Source of the DNA: Paracyclopina nana
Taxonomy: Eukaryota > Arthropoda > Copepoda > Cyclopoida > Cyclopettidae
Reading direction: 5' to 3'
DNA length: 64,000 bases
Assembly (NCBI GenBank): GCA_019096065.1
Contig: JAGUCH010000002.1
Span: forward strand, 13,218,501-13,282,500
Position 1 is the stretch's first letter; every line of letters starts with the position of its first letter. A model generated the notes under the pieces. The model did no database searches. It had not been told where the DNA came from and was given only the letters and a program-made list of their open reading frames with translations. Of this stretch, positions 1 to 14,000 are shown piece after piece. The position numbers and the translations under genes were made by a program.

Positions 1-1658
1 AGGCTGGCTTCCGGCAGTCAATGGTTGTGGAAAAAGTGCATCCCTTTACTTCTTATTGCATAATGAATAGAAGAAAGCTGCTGCCAGCTTCTGCCAAGAA
101 AAGGACACAGTTCTACCTAGAAGACCTTTTAGGTAAACTCGGCTGACTTTTGTTTGCTGGCATCTTGCCTACTCTTGTCTGTTTCCCCAGCTGATCAAGG
201 CCAAGAAGAAGAAGAAAGGAGGAGTGGATATACATTGCATTCTTGCATTTCCAATCTTGATTGACTGCCATACTCTTTAGGGAACCGATTCATTATTATA
301 CAGACTGGCCACCAAAACATATTTTGGCCTTTTTCTGGGTTGGCCTTAATTTTGATGCATGATCCACATGGCGTATTCAAGGGGCTGCTTTGCATCCATA
401 AATCAAATTCTCTCTCAAGTTTCCTTCCAAGCAGGCAAGCAAGGCTTTTTTTCTAGGTATAACTATCGTGGGCTCTTTTTGGGCTGAAATCTCTTGGGCT
501 GCAGTTCCGGAAGAATAGTCATCAATTTTCGGTGGCTGAAGAAGGTTGGAGGTATGCTATATATAGGGCCAAAAAGAAAAATCACCCTTAAATGCAGGGG
601 GAGGCTGCTACTACAACAACGGGAGTGATGGCATTTTTAAAGTTGGGAAAAGTAACCCTGGTGGATGGCAATTTATGTAATGGCTCAAGTCAATGGTGAC
701 TTTTCGTGGTGGCCTCTAAGGGAAACGAGCTAGGGGAACCAAATGGTTTTTGTTGATGGCCTCGCCGGCCTTCTTATCAGTTGTGCACGTGTGTACTAGT
801 ACACCATGCCGTGTGGAGATGACCTTTTTGTCCTGTTGTTACTTTTTGCCTAGAACACACAACGTACGGCTCATTTTAGGGACAATTAATGGCAGCTATT
901 GCTGGCTGCTTTGAATTCTTGCTCTGAAAGATGCAGCCTTTCCGCCGAGGCTGATGCTTGGATAGGAATCAACGAAGCAAACGCACATTGGCTTTTCACG
1001 AGAAACGTGTGTAGTAGTAGTAGCTGTGTATTTATTTTGCAATTGCAGCCAACATGCTGCTAGAAGTAAGCTATAACAAAAGTTGTGACCTCCATACCCT
1101 CGTCGTTTTGGTAACATGTGGTCAGAACAGTGTATAGTTCAGATGAAAAAGCTAATTAGCCCTGGTTCAGCTATAACATCTATAATGTAAGAGTGAAATG
1201 TTGATACGTTTGTTGGCTACACAACAGCAACGCAGCTACTACGATCTTTTGACAGGGCAACAGAATTATGCACTGACAGGTCTGACAGACAAGAAAAACA
1301 TCATGCTACACATCACATCAGAAAGCCAGCAAGGAGGAAACCTATCAAAGAGGACTTTGCTGGTGGCTACAGATATACTAGAATTGGAGATCCATTTGAA
1401 AAAGCCAACTTTCGCTGTTTGGCTTCTAATTTCCCGTCCTTGGTTGGACTGAGCCTCTGTGCCTTATGGCCGGAAGACCTGGTTGGTGAAAAAACTTTTG
1501 CAATCCCCCTTCTTAGTGTTCATCAAACCTCGATTGCCAGCAAACTTTTGCCAACTACAAAGTGGAGGAGCCTCGGAGAGCTGAGAGAAAAAGGGACGTT
1601 TGCCATTTTCAATAGAGCTGCTATGGGGTGGTCCAGTTTATTAATTTTTACGAGATGA
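1..1658. other. Non-coding DNA downstream of the Toll gene
   Basis: No convincing coding exon is visible. Short open frames lack domain content and flanking splice signals that would tie them to a gene. A short AGT-type microsatellite lies near 1011-1022. The right end is the 3' flank, and probably the 3' UTR, of the Toll gene on the minus strand. Confidence 0.5.
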
Positions 1659-4600
1659 CTACACAAGGTATGAGGATGACGTCGGTGGCGGCCTTCGCCT
1701 GCTGTTGGCAGTTGCGTATGACAAATGGCCTCGGGGATACGAGCCTGGCGCTGGACTGGGCACATAGTCGGCCCTCAAATTGTCCTCGTTCTCGTAGCAG
1801 TCTGCGAGGAGACCGTTCAGCTCGGCCTCTTCTTCCGCCTCCTCGTCGAGATTGGCCCCGTTAACCAATGATGGGTAGACGACCTCGAGGTCGGCATTGA
1901 TGTACACTGTCACGTCATTGTCGTCCTCCTCCAGACTATGATAGATGGGCTCATCCTCGAGAACTCCTCCTGATCGATGGTGCGAATCCGCCATGGGATT
2001 TTCAGTGATGCGAGGCCTTGGCGGCCTCATTGAGGCCGCCGCGGCCGCCGACGTGGAATGCATCTTCCGACTATGCAGTGTTGCAGGGCTATTAAATAGC
2101 TGTTGCTGCTGCAGTTGACTAGATCTGAGAGTGGATGCCTTTCTTGGCAAGTACTTTGGGGCAGCATGGAGCATCGTGTCGGTGGATTGAGTGCTGAGAG
2201 ACGAGTCTCCAGACCCGTTATTGGTTGACTTGAGGTACGTCCACAAGTCCTCGTCAGTGTTCACAGCCGTCTGGGGAGAAGACGAGGAGGAGACGCCCAA
2301 ATGCTTGGTATGACGAGGCTGCTGCTCCACTATCGACCTCAATGTGGGCCAAAATGACTTGGTGTCCCACAAAAGTATTTTGAGGTCGACACCCTGCAGC
2401 CTTCGAAGGGCTTTTGCGGTGGCAGTCTCGAGGGCGACAAACATGAGCGGCCTGGCGAGATCACGACACAACTTGGTCAGTGTGACGAGGCTCTCCGCAA
2501 ACCCGTTGTTCTGGATGTATGATGAATGCTGGCTGGCCACAACGCACACACATGAGCTCGTTTCTACAGGTGGCCTCAAGCCACTACCATCGGAATTATT
2601 ATGGTAGGCCACACGATACTGCTGGTCCTCCAGGAGGCTGGACAGCGTGTGCCTGGCGAAATCCTCATCTTCTGGAGTGGACAAGACGAGTATGTCAAAC
2701 TTTGTCTTTGACGCCAATGACGAGGCCTTGATTGTGCCATAAATACTGGACCGCTGGATGCTGTCGTAGCGCCTGCTGAACCTGCAAGAAGAGAGAAAGA
2801 CTTGTAGATCATGCACTGTGTGATGAATGGGCCTCGACTTCCGGCTACCCTTCAACCTTTCTCGCTGGCTCAATTTTGCCCCGAAAAAGGAACGAGAATG
2901 TGACATGCAACTTTAAGTTTGAACGACCTCCGGGCGGCTATTCAAAGGAGAATAACTCATGGTTTATTTTGCGTGTCCCATCAAAATTCAAGGGTGCCAC
3001 CTCGTGGCCGCGCGTTGCCTTTGATGAGGTCGTCCTCGCCACGTTTCCGCTCTGTCATAAAAGTTGGTGGTGGTGCACCATGCCTCTATAACCCGGCCAG
3101 GAATGCTTTAATTGCAGGCAGAAAACTTTTGCGCTAATTTCATTACTTTTCGCCCTTTAATGATCGTTTTTCCCACTCAAATGCTATTTGTGTGTATGCA
3201 TGTAGTACACAAAACCATGTAGAACAAAAAAGTTCCCCTCTTTCAGTGCAGTGGAAGACCAACAACAAAGAAAGCCCTTTATGAGGCCACCACCGCAACC
3301 GCGCGTATGGCAATGAAGCCGTTGTGTATAAGTCATAAGCTTTATGAAACGGCTTCAATTTCCTTTTGCCAATACTTTCCTTTATGTGAGTGCCTATAGA
3401 GCACGGTCAACTCCTTTTTTTATGCCGGACGAGGTCGATCGTGGGAGAGTTTGTCTTTATGAATAACCTAGTCCTATGTGGACACACTAAATACAGCCTA
3501 GCGTGGCAATAGCGTGACATATGAGGACACGCCCTCATTCGTTCTCGTAGAATGCAGTCTAACTCACCAAGTCTTGAGGGGCTTGCGAGCAGCAAAGGCC
3601 AAGATGATGAGGCTCACGACGATGATCATGGAGGCCGCGGTCACTGCCACCACGGGAACGAGGCTGTCCCACGAGGCCCAGCCGGCCTCGCTACCTCCGG
3701 CCTTGAAGGACACCGCCAACACGTCAGCGCAGGTACTCGAGTTTCTCACAGTGCTCTCATTGAAGCATTTCACTTGGGCCGCGTCCTCAATTTTCACCTG
3801 AGGATACGCACGGAGGCCGGCCGCGAACTTCTCGACAAACTCGCACTGGCATGTCCAGTCGTTGCCCCGGAGGGACAGCGACCTCAGCCTCGGTGTCATG
3901 TAGTCCCACACATGAAAGTCGACCTTGAGTCGGTTCCCATGCAAAGTGAGGATTTGGAGGCTTTTGGCCAGTGGCCTCAGAGAGCCCTCGTGGATAAACT
4001 CTAGGGCATTGTTGTGAAGGTACAGTTCTCGCAAGGACACCAGCTCGTCAAACTCCAGACCGTCATCGAGGCGCGAAAGTGCGTTGTCCTCCAAGTGGAG
4101 GACCAACAGCTCACTCAGGCCCTTGAAGGTCTGGTTGCTGATGAGTGCCACATTGCTCCGGTTGAGATACAACGATGTCAGGTGTTTCCTCCCGATGAAC
4201 TCATCGTTGACGAGGGCCTCTGCGTGGAAGTCGTTGCCATCGAGGTACAACGAGGTCGCGTCCATGGGCACGAATTCGGGAACGCTTTTGTGTGCCCTGT
4301 TGCCGCACTCGATTATGTTGGTGGACCAGGTCTGAGGCACGTAATTAAGGACATAATAATTTCGATACATGTATATAACTTCAGTGTGCTGTGTAATCTT
4401 ACCTGGTCGTGAAAGCAGTTGCAGCCGTCGGAGCACTTCATTCGGCAATCACAAGCGAAAAAATCACAGCACATGCACAGGGCGAAGCAATGAGTCTCGT
4501 ACGAGCAGAGAAACTCGTCGGGTCTCACGATGGAAGAAACGACCTCAGCCGCCATACTCGTTGAATTGAGGCCGAGGTCTCGATTGTTCAATGTGCACCG

Positions 4601-7600
4601 AAGATTAGCCCAGTCTCCGACCAATGGGAATTCCCTGCAATAGTCGTAAACAATCTTTAGTTTACTGCACAGTATAGCACACAGCTAAAGCGGCTCACAT
4701 GTGGCCCTTTCTTACATACAGCAATATGGAGAGAAAGTGCGTGCGGGGAATGCATAAATCTCAATTTGATAGAGAGAGAGGGTTTGGGTGAATTCACTGT
4801 GCGCTACTGTGAGTCCCGAAATTCCGCAGACTGCTCGGATGAAAAGCTTCTATGGGACACGTTTTTTGAAAGCAAAGACCCTTCGCAGCTACTACAGCTG
4901 CAATTGATATATACCAGCCAAACTTGTTGAAAACGAAGGATATCCCCTAACTGGATTCCTACCTTGGAGAAGTAGCTGCCAGACTATTGATCCTCTGAAT
5001 CCATTCCATTTCGCAATCACACACGAGCGGATTTTGCGACATCCATATCACCGTTGAGCCCTGGTCTGAAACGAAATTCCATGTGAAGCGCTTTGGCAGT
5101 GGCTCAAATTGACTGCTATTTGACTTACGGAGTGACAGCGCAAATGCGCTTAGTGGAAACGAGCCCAAGTTGTTGTTGGTCAGGTTGACCACGCTCAAGT
5201 TGACGAGGTCGCTGAACATGTTGGGCGCCAGCTCGGAGATCCGGTTATGGTCCGCGTAGATCTGAGAGGAAATGCAATATCGTGTCATCATCGGATTATC
5301 GTATCTTGTATGAGTGTACTACTAGTACCTCTTTGAGGCTGGGCTGCAAGGCCTTCCTATCCATGCGGACAAGGTCGTTGTGTCCGATGTCAAGATGAGT
5401 TAGGTGGAATCCGTCCTGCATGTTGTAGTAGTTGGCTAATTCCTCGATGCGATTGTGCCGCAGGCTCAGCCAGATCACTGACTTGGGAATGATGGCGTAG
5501 TCGAACCATTGCAGCAAGTTGTGAGACATGTTCAGCCACTGCAAATGGTGCTGTGCGGTTAACAGCCCGTTGATGTCCTCCAACCGGTTGTTGTCCAGCC
5601 TCAAGGCCTGCCACAAAGAAGACCAATCGTTAATGCAGGCCATGTGCTACTACCATGCAAGCCCGGCCTTTAGGCCCCATTGGCTTTCGTTACACACTCT
5701 AGCATGCTACTATGCATACATTGGGATGCTTCCTTCCTGCTTTGCCCAACACATTTGGGCACCGAGTGAAACTCCCACTTTTTAATTACCTTCAAATGCT
5801 TGAGGGCTTCGAATGCGCCCTGGTCGATATGCTCGATCAGATTATCCGCCATGTTGAGCATTTTGATGTGCGAGGCATCCGCAAAGATGTCTTGGGTGAG
5901 ATTGCGAAGTCGATTGCCTGCCAATCGGAGGCCATAGAGCTGCTCGAAGCCCTCCAAAGGCTCCAGTTCTCTCAGGCTGTTTTCGCCCATATCCAGCGTG
6001 TGCAAATGGTGCGCTATTGGCTGCAAAGATTGCTGCGGCCACTGCCTCAAAAAGTTGGCCGACAGGGACAAGTCCTTGAGGTTGGTGCAACCTTCCAGGA
6101 AATCGCTGCAAAGAGAATCATGCCTTTTTTGACCTCACTTTACTACTATTGGAAAACTTTTGTTCTGCGCGCAGCAACTGTCTTCTATTTACTTATTTAT
6201 AATCTCCAGCACTTTTTTTAGTAGCGCTCTGCAACTCCATATGATGATATAGAGACGGTTTTTATAATGGGTCTACCAAGGGTGCCGTTATCACATAGTG
6301 GTATCCAAGGCGGCCATAAAATGAAGGATCAATCGGAAATGAGGCCGCAGCGAAAGAAGAGAAATGTAGTCTACTATAGGGCCAACTTGGCCTGGAGGCT
6401 TCCAACGAGCATGTAGTAGTTGATTCTTACCTCGGAAGATTTCGTATTCGGTTGTGATCCAGGCTCAAGGAGCGGAGGTCAGAGAGCGAGTGGAAAACGC
6501 CCCCAGATATGCCCCTTTCATCGAGGCTGTTGTGGGAGAGCACCAACACATGCAGCCTTTTCAACGAGGCCAAAGACTTGGTGGACAACTCCACAATTTG
6601 GTTGTGGCCCAGCGACAGCACTTGCAGGGCAACCAGGTCACTAAGCAAAAAATCGTCCACCTTTGTGATCTTGTTGTGTGCGAGGTCAAGGGCGACCAGG
6701 GAGCCAAACCCCCTCATAACCTCGAAGCCTTTGTCTGCATTGCCTATGGCGTTGCGTGATAGATTGAGGACAACGAGGCTGTCAAAATTTACTTTGGACT
6801 CGTCGCCGCTGTTGCTACTAAGGAGGCCTGGCAAAAGGTCCATTTGGTTGCCTTGGGCATGGAGCTCTTGGAGGGTCGAGGCCGCGGCCTCCAAGGCCTT
6901 CATCAGTCTGGAGGACGACGATAGCTTGTTGTCAGACATGTCCAAAAGACGAAGACTTGACATCTTTCTTGGCAATGAAAAGCTCTGAATGCGATTGCGT
7001 GACAAGTCGAGATGCGTCAGCGAGGTCGCAGCCATAAACAGTAACAAGCTTGAGGCCGCGTCAATGGTGCTAATCGCATTCTCGGACAAATTTAGCACCT
7101 CCAGCCTCTGGAGGCTCTGGCACGATGCGTTGAGTGGACTCGGCACCCGGTCGAGGCCGTTCCCCGACAAGTTGAGGCTGATCAAGTTTGAGCCAGCCTC
7201 GCACCACAGTGTGGAGGAGAGGTCTAGCTTTTGCTTCTCGTCTGCGATCTTGATGAGGCTGAGCGTGCGTAGGCCGGCGAGGCTGCGGCCTCCGAGCAAT
7301 GGCCTAATCACATCAAGTAGCAAATCGCCGAGGAAATGGCTTGTCTTGCGAGCATTCACGACCAGGCTTAGTGTTGCCAATGGGCAGTTTGTGATTTCGA
7401 GGCTGATGAGGTGTGGCCACGGGTTCTGGTGGTGTCTGAGGCCGTCATAATGAACGGCCAGCCTTGTCGGCGGCTTCCCGTTGTCATCTATTATTAAGGT
7501 GTCATCGCAGACCAATTTCAGCGTTCTGGTGGCTTCTCTTTGGTGTGTGGCAAAAGATAGCTCGGTTTCTTGCAATTCGACCTCAGTCCTCTTCCACCTG

Positions 7601-7701
7601 AGAGAGCATTCGAGGCTGGCCTCGGATGGGTCCCAAGAGCACTCTGAGGCCCATGCCAAATGGGCCACGAGCATGAGGACCACGATGGTGACGACTCCCA
7701 T
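1659..7701 (-). CDS. Toll-type receptor, long multi-cysteine class, divergent TIR
   Basis: Transmembrane leucine-rich-repeat receptor of the Toll family, acting in pattern recognition, adhesion or development at the cell surface. Seven exons join in phase: 7701-6431, 6105-5790, 5607-5329, 5261-4963, 4634-4403, 4331-3568 and 2781-1659, giving 1,427 residues. Exon 1 starts with a signal peptide. A long LRR array follows, then a first LRR C-terminal cap (CDCEMEW), the cysteine cluster THCFALCMCCDFFACDC that marks Toll-6/7/8/18-wheeler-type receptors, a second LRR block with a CQCEF cap, and a transmembrane helix near residues 1020-1046. The cytoplasmic TIR begins near KFDILVLS, keeps a box-3-like SFWPTLR, and lacks a recognisable box 2/BB-loop. 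A low-complexity tail of about 200 residues follows, with a poly-Gln run and EDEPIYHSL. Length fits long Tolls. The orthologue within the class is not assigned. Confidence 0.9.
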
Positions 7702-10447
7702 CGTTTGGTCTCACTCAACACCATCCTCGTAGAATGTCATGTTGTGAAAGTTGCTGTGCGGTTGTTCGCGATGTCGTCGCTCTTCGCTAACTGATCCGAT
7801 TCGCCTCGCGGCGCTCCAACAACTCTCCGTCCGTCCGTCCGTTTGTCGCCGCCACCGCGGTGATATCACACACGTCGGTCGGTCTCGGCCATAAATTCCT
7901 AGCTCTGAATATGTCGTTCAACTACTTGCTTCGCTATGCGTACATATGACCATTAAATAGTGAAACAATTTTGCCGTGCAATAACAAACTCGAAGAAATT
8001 CGTCAAATGGCAACATTTCCACTGAGCGGGAGGCATTTGGCGGAAAAACGTCCCTTTGCTGTTTTTTAAAGAAAAGCTCACGTTCACATGGACATGGCCA
8101 TAGGCAGGGACGGTTGATCCCTTTGGACTCGGTTTTTTGCTCTCGTGATCTGCTCAACAATGGATTGGAGTAAGTGGACCGAGACAAATTCGGTCGGAAA
8201 GCTGAAAAAGCTCCAGCTCCATGGCGAATATAATGAAATCCCGAATGGCATCAGCTCACATTTGACAGACATTTCCTTCGTCATACTGCTCGTATTATTG
8301 CCGGGATTAGTGTTTTTATTTGCTTTTGCATCATTACACCAAAAAAGAGCTTGCTATTTTTTCGGCTATGATGTTCAACTTTTTCTCGTTTGCGCACTCG
8401 CACCTGCTTCCCGTTAGGCACAATATCTTAATGACGCGAATTCCGCTCCTTTTCACTACTCATATGCAAGCATATTCATTCAGTCTCCATTCACGAGAGA
8501 GAATCCATTCACTTCCATTTCTCTGGCATTACTCCACATGCTGTACTAGGTAATGTCACTCTGGTGATTAAGGGGAATAAATCATCACAGGATCCATTTC
8601 ATGAGCTACAAAGTTTTTTCGGGAGAGAGTATAGTTGCACATCCAGTTGAGTTAGGCCCCATATTTTACTCAATTGGAGTTGACTCTTTGGAGATGGAGG
8701 GGGGAAGCTGATTCCGTGTTTGCTCCATTCGGAGGACATTAAAAGAGGACTTCAAACAGCAGCAGCAGCAGGAGGAACCGAGGGCTTTTGTCAATGGGAT
8801 TATCTCATCATCAGCGTTGTAATGGTTTTAGCATGTCCGGGTGACAGGTTTAGCTGCTGCGTGCATGCTCCATAAGTCCAAACACGAAATCAATATTTCC
8901 TGTCCTCCTCGCGTTTTCCGCAGCTCAAACTATGAAAATTAATGAATTTTTTTCGTGCGCCTGCATTCAACACCCTTCATTACAATCCGTCATTTTTTCA
9001 ACAGCGCATAGCAGCCAGCTGCTGCTTTCACGTTTTTATACTCAGGTATAGATTTCAAAACAACATTAGCGCAAGAGAGAAAAGACATTAGACCCATCTG
9101 GAAGCAATTGACACATTAAGTTCAGAAGAAGAAGTCTTGTAGCAGTATATTTTTACCAGCCCTCTCCCTCCTCTCCCTTTTGCTGTTATTTTTCCGCCCG
9201 TAATAAAAATGTCTTCGCTCTTTCAACATTTTGGCTTTTCGAAGCTATTACGTTAAAAGGCCTCGGAACGCAAGTTGATTGCTTTATTTGCCTCGACAGT
9301 TTGATAAACATTTTGAGTTGATTGAATGGGAGAATGAAAAAAGCGGTACTCTACTTCTGCTACTTACTAAAATTACACTTTTAGAGATTTTGATAAATGG
9401 AGCGTGAAAAGGCGTTTTGAAGGTAGCACAAAAAGTGCTGTACTTGGGGACTTTTAAATAGCAATATACTGTGGAATTAGCTGAGCACTCAGTATTCATC
9501 AAAAGCTTGGCATAAAAAGCGATTATTTTTTATACTGGCATGCCAGGTGGTTTATTCTCATGAAATTCTATTAATGGTCATGTTTTGTTGCTGCATGGAT
9601 TTTTGCTAGGTAGCTTCCGCTTGGCCGAGCAAACATTTTTTGTCCATGGAAACAGCAGCAGCGCAATTCTTCAAATATTCAAAGCCACACTTTACAGCAC
9701 TTATTTCATAGCATATACAATATATGCCTTTCATTGTGCCATTTTTTCTCCAACGCGAACACACACGCGCACCGGTGAAACTTCCGCAATCTGCATGACT
9801 CATTTAAGATTATGTTGCATAACTATTAGCAGGCAAGGGTATATGCGCTCGCAGGAAGAAAAGCGGAAATACACTTAATGCACCGCGAACAGTTCTCTCT
9901 CCTATGTGCAGTGCGGTGGATATTCGACTCTAGGGAAATGAGCTCATTAATGTTGCATTAGTTCACGTCAAGGTGTGTAGCTAAGCTAAATGATGGAAAA
10001 ACGCCACCCCCAAGTCGAGCAAAGTCAAGTCAGTGCGAAGTTGACGAATGATCACACTTGTGACTAATGCGGCTCGAGATTTCCCAGATCAATATGTGGA
10101 ATGCTCGCATGTCAGCGCAATTTTGCAACCTGCCTCAGTGTTGATATCATGCACCCATCATCGCCAGCTGCCATTTTGATAAAATAATGCACCTTCTTGC
10201 ATGCCACATCATGCATGCACTCGGGGGAGAAAGATATCATCATATATACAGCCAATTCACTACTATGTGCAGCCGTTTATATGGTATATGGCTCACTTCT
10301 ATTAATAGCTCTCTTCAACTGTGTTTTCCCTTATTCAGCTGAAGTATTGTGCATTCTTGGCGTATCTGCTAATGCGATCATGTCAAATACTACTATGCTT
10401 ATACAAAATGCTGCCTTTATTCTTGGATTAATCATAAATATAACACT
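7702..10447. other. Non-coding DNA upstream of Toll
   Basis: The first few hundred bases are the probable Toll promoter and 5' UTR. They include a (CCGT)n microsatellite around 7826-7842. A CAG-type run lies near 8757-8771. Open frames at 8145-8417 and 9585-9878 show no domain, repeat or splice context that would support a gene. Confidence 0.45.
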
Positions 10448-10960
10448 TTAATAGTTATTTCTTGCGCGGCCTCTGCGCAATTCACCAGGCTGAACTTGGG
10501 CTGGCACTTCGAGGGCAATGTCGGAATTGCCATTGGAAAAAGGGCCCTCGGGCTTGGTGGCGACCCCGTCGTTAATGTGGAATGACCCGCTGCATCTGTC
10601 AGTCGACATGGAGACCTGCAGCGGAAAATATTACTAAAAATGCGAGCAGTTGCAATGTAAGCTTACGTCAAGGGCATCGTCGGAGAAAGGGGTGCACTTG
10701 CTCAGATCAGATCCAGTGACGGCCACAAAAGACTTGTCGGTGAGGAGGTTTCCAGAGAAAATGCAAGCGTTGCCCTTCTTCTGTAGGCACATGACGTCGT
10801 TTCTGCCTCCGTCGTTGAAATTGACGAGGAAACAGGCGTCTTTCTGCGTAGCTGGGCAATTTGCACAATCCATCCAAGTGATCGTAGGAATGCAGGAATT
10901 AGCCCCGTTGCAAGTGGAGGCAACAGCTAAAAGCACAATTGCACTGAGGGAAATGAACAT
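10448..10960 (-). CDS. Small secreted cysteine-rich protein, family unknown
   Basis: I do not recognise this family. Exon 1 (10960-10667) and exon 2 (10615-10448) join in phase across a 51-bp GT-AG intron and encode 153 residues. The N-terminus is a clean signal peptide with predicted cleavage after about residue 19 (TCNGA). The mature part has about nine cysteines spaced through its first 80 residues, suggesting a disulfide-stabilised extracellular domain. The C-terminal 35 residues have no cysteine and end in a basic RRGRARNN stretch. No other membrane segment is visible. A TATA box lies about 60 bp upstream of the ATG, suggesting regulated rather than housekeeping expression. It could be an immune, venom-like or cuticle-associated secreted factor, but nothing in the sequence chooses between these. 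Confidence 0.75.
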
Positions 10961-11018
10961 CTTGACTGCTCAGTTGATTATGTGCGACTGCTGGGACTTT
11001 TCAGCTTACGACTCCTTC

Positions 11019-11026
11019 ATATATAG
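11019..11026 (-). promoter_or_regulatory. TATA box of the secreted cysteine-rich gene
   Basis: Read on the minus strand this is CTATATAT, about 60 bp upstream of the ATG at 10960. An initiator-like AGCAGTCG lies about 30 bp downstream (near 10985-10993), the standard TATA-to-start spacing, leaving a 5' UTR of roughly 30 bases. Confidence 0.55.
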
Positions 11027-14000
11027 CCCCACGTGGGCTCGTTCAATGCTATTAATGTAAATAGGGTTTTTTCCCGTCAGGCACTTGAAAAGCGTACTAT
11101 TGTGTTTGTCACTGATTGTACAGTGCATATACTTCCACATGGGAACATGACAACATTTTTAAAGCAATGACATTGAAAGGCAGACAAGTGTATACTGTCT
11201 AATCAACAGTTGAAAGGGCGGCCTTTTTCAAATCTGCCATAAATGTATATAGGAAAGCAGCCAGAGTTCTTTGAGCGTGTGGTTCATCTTTATCAACGGT
11301 TGAAATGCACTTTAGAGCAGCTGATTAGATACAATCACAAGTTCTGTTAATCTTCCTTTTTGACAACTGGTAGGTATAATAGCAATGCAAGATTAACTTG
11401 CCTCAAGGGCTCTTCTTGCAAACTTGCTCAACAAGTTGTTGGTGATTATCGACATTGCAGCATAGCAGTTGATATAACTAATGTATTTACTTTATTGTTC
11501 AAATAATACAATTGCTGAAAACGTAGCTGGTAGAATGCTAAACTCCACCACTTTTTTCAATCAATCGATTTTTTGTGGCACACAAGTAGAAATGAGGCCA
11601 CTTTATCATGCATATAATCTACGTAGCGTACATATCATGTTACTCGATAATAAACGTGGCTAATTGAGCTTTTTTCCTACTGAAGTCTCTCGTTTCACAT
11701 TTTGTTGCTCCTGTAGCCAGCTTTTTTTATTTTTCAATTTTGCTGCTAAATTGGATTGGAATTCGTTGATGCTTGTCTTGCTGGGTAATGATTTTTTTAG
11801 TTTCTCCCTATTTGGTCATCATGTGTGAGGAGAGCTAGCGGCGCGCGGCGGTCAAAAAAGAAGCCCATAGTATAATAAAAACCTTCCTCAAACTTTGGCC
11901 GCCATCTTTGCATTCCCGACATTTTTACTGCTACGTAGATGGAAGTGATCAGGTTTTAAATTAGCCCCCAGTCTTGTCATTTATGCAAATAGGAAATTTC
12001 GCCCTGGAGCAGCTGAATTTAGAGTGAAAACGCATTTATGCTGTGCACTGTCAAAATTGCCCAACTTGTGTCGTTTTTATGGATCATGCATTATATGCCC
12101 ATTCGCCTTGATATGGCCATCTTATGCTATCATCAGCAAAAGATGGTATTCTTTTCTCTCAAGCACCATCATCTCTAGGAACAAAGTAAGGGTTATTGCA
12201 TATATAAGCTAGTGCACCACAATTGCTGTGTGCAAAAAAAGCTCCTGCTTTTGAGGACAGTTCTCCTCCATTTTCAATCCTGCTTGGAGATTTTGGTGTC
12301 CCAACTTTGCAAGATAGCTTTTGCATCACTCGAAAATTAGATAACGGCCTTTTGGCACATTCTTCTTCTTCTTCCAATTCCAGCTGAGAACCGAAAATGC
12401 ACTTATATGCAGCAGCACTAACTGTCTGGCTAGAATTCAGAATTAGCCAAATGTCAACCCAAGACTAAGATGCTACTTGATGTTTTAATATCCACCACTC
12501 AGGAAAATGAAGACGTTTCTCGAGGTCTTGACCGTTTATCAAGCAAACTTTATGAATATTTTATGGCTCCCCATTCCCCTTTATGGCTGAGCTGCTCCTC
12601 TTTTTGAGTTGATGATCTTTTTTTCGCGAAAGAAGAAGGCGGCGGAGGAAAAGTTTTTTCCTGATTAGATTTGCCTTGTATCCCTGTCACGTGTCGACTC
12701 ATTGTGTCCTATGCCAAAATGTCAGGCTCAATGGTGTCTCTCTCATGGCTACTCCATAGAGCAGCAGTTCTAAATGTAGTCCCAAAGGAGTGGGAAAACT
12801 TTTATACTACTACTCTTTCTATGCCTGATGGCATCAGACTTCTTGAGAATAAAAGAGCCTCGAGACAAGATAGTATATGGTGCCATGGGCAAGCACTTCT
12901 ACTGCTGCACTACAGAAAAGGTGATGATGGGAAGCAAAATGCTTCTTTTGGCTTCAGGCCATTTTGGACATTAGCCTTCTTGGCACTCTCTTGAGCAAAC
13001 ACACGCTATCTTCTACGACATAGCACTAAACGACCCCTTTTTTACGTTTACAGCATAATTTTGCACTTCGTGGCATCATTCATGTCACTCCTTTTTTCTG
13101 TCTGCTGGCCAGAGCTATACACACAGAGATAAAATGTGGTGCCTCCAGCTCCTTCTAGGAAGATAATGGAGTTCTCTTTAGTCTCGCAGGGAGGAAAAAA
13201 CTTCTTTAAAATTCAATTGCCATTTCTTTATGATGAGGTGAGGTTTCGGCGTAATCCAATATAACGCGCGGGAAAAAGTGCAAAAGCATGCCCAATTCAA
13301 TTTGATCATTCGTCTTTTTGTCCCCTTCTTCCATTCTGCATTGCCAAGTCCCTCGAGGATCACTAGGAATTGTTGACCAAATTCGCCATAACACAAAAGA
13401 AGGAGGAACGAAAAAGCATCATCAGGAACAACAAGTGCAAATAAACATGTCACAAAAGTCGAGGAGCCAGCAAAGTTTTTTTCTTCTCCTCGAGAAGAGC
13501 ACAAGCAACTTTTTCTTTGCCAACTTTTAGTAGCAACATCTTCTTCACAGCAAATCCGAAATGTCTTGCCAATCTTCTCCCCCGACTTTTGGTGCTCAGA
13601 CCAGTGTAAAATAGTGATTTTATAATGATGTTGTGTGTCTCTGCTATATTGAATTCCAGCCAGTCACGCGTGGCATCATATCATTATTTTTCTTGCTCCC
13701 CTCCTTCAAATGCACCCTACAGTGGAATTTTCGATCTGGTTGTCGATCTTGCTGACTTGACAATTTTAGATGTAATGCAGTTTCTTCATATGAGTTGGCT
13801 ACACAGGCTGCAAAAATGCTCTACCTTCTATTCCATATTGATGGCGCCAATACTCTAAAAAATTGACTAAAAATATTTTTTTGAAGGTGTGCATCATTTA
13901 GGGCTTTTTTAACATACAAATGGTTACATCATATCATAAATTATATGGTTGCCAATGTTATTCTGCTAAGGACAAAATTGCGCCCTCTCGCGGATTTTGC

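Noticed and set aside
8145..8417. 90-codon frame with a hydrophobic stretch
   Set aside because: The hydrophobic segment is AT-rich and no exon boundaries or family resemblance were found.
12671..12994. 107-codon frame in the long interval after the secreted-protein gene
   Set aside because: Begins at TTG, has no domain and no supporting promoter or splice context.
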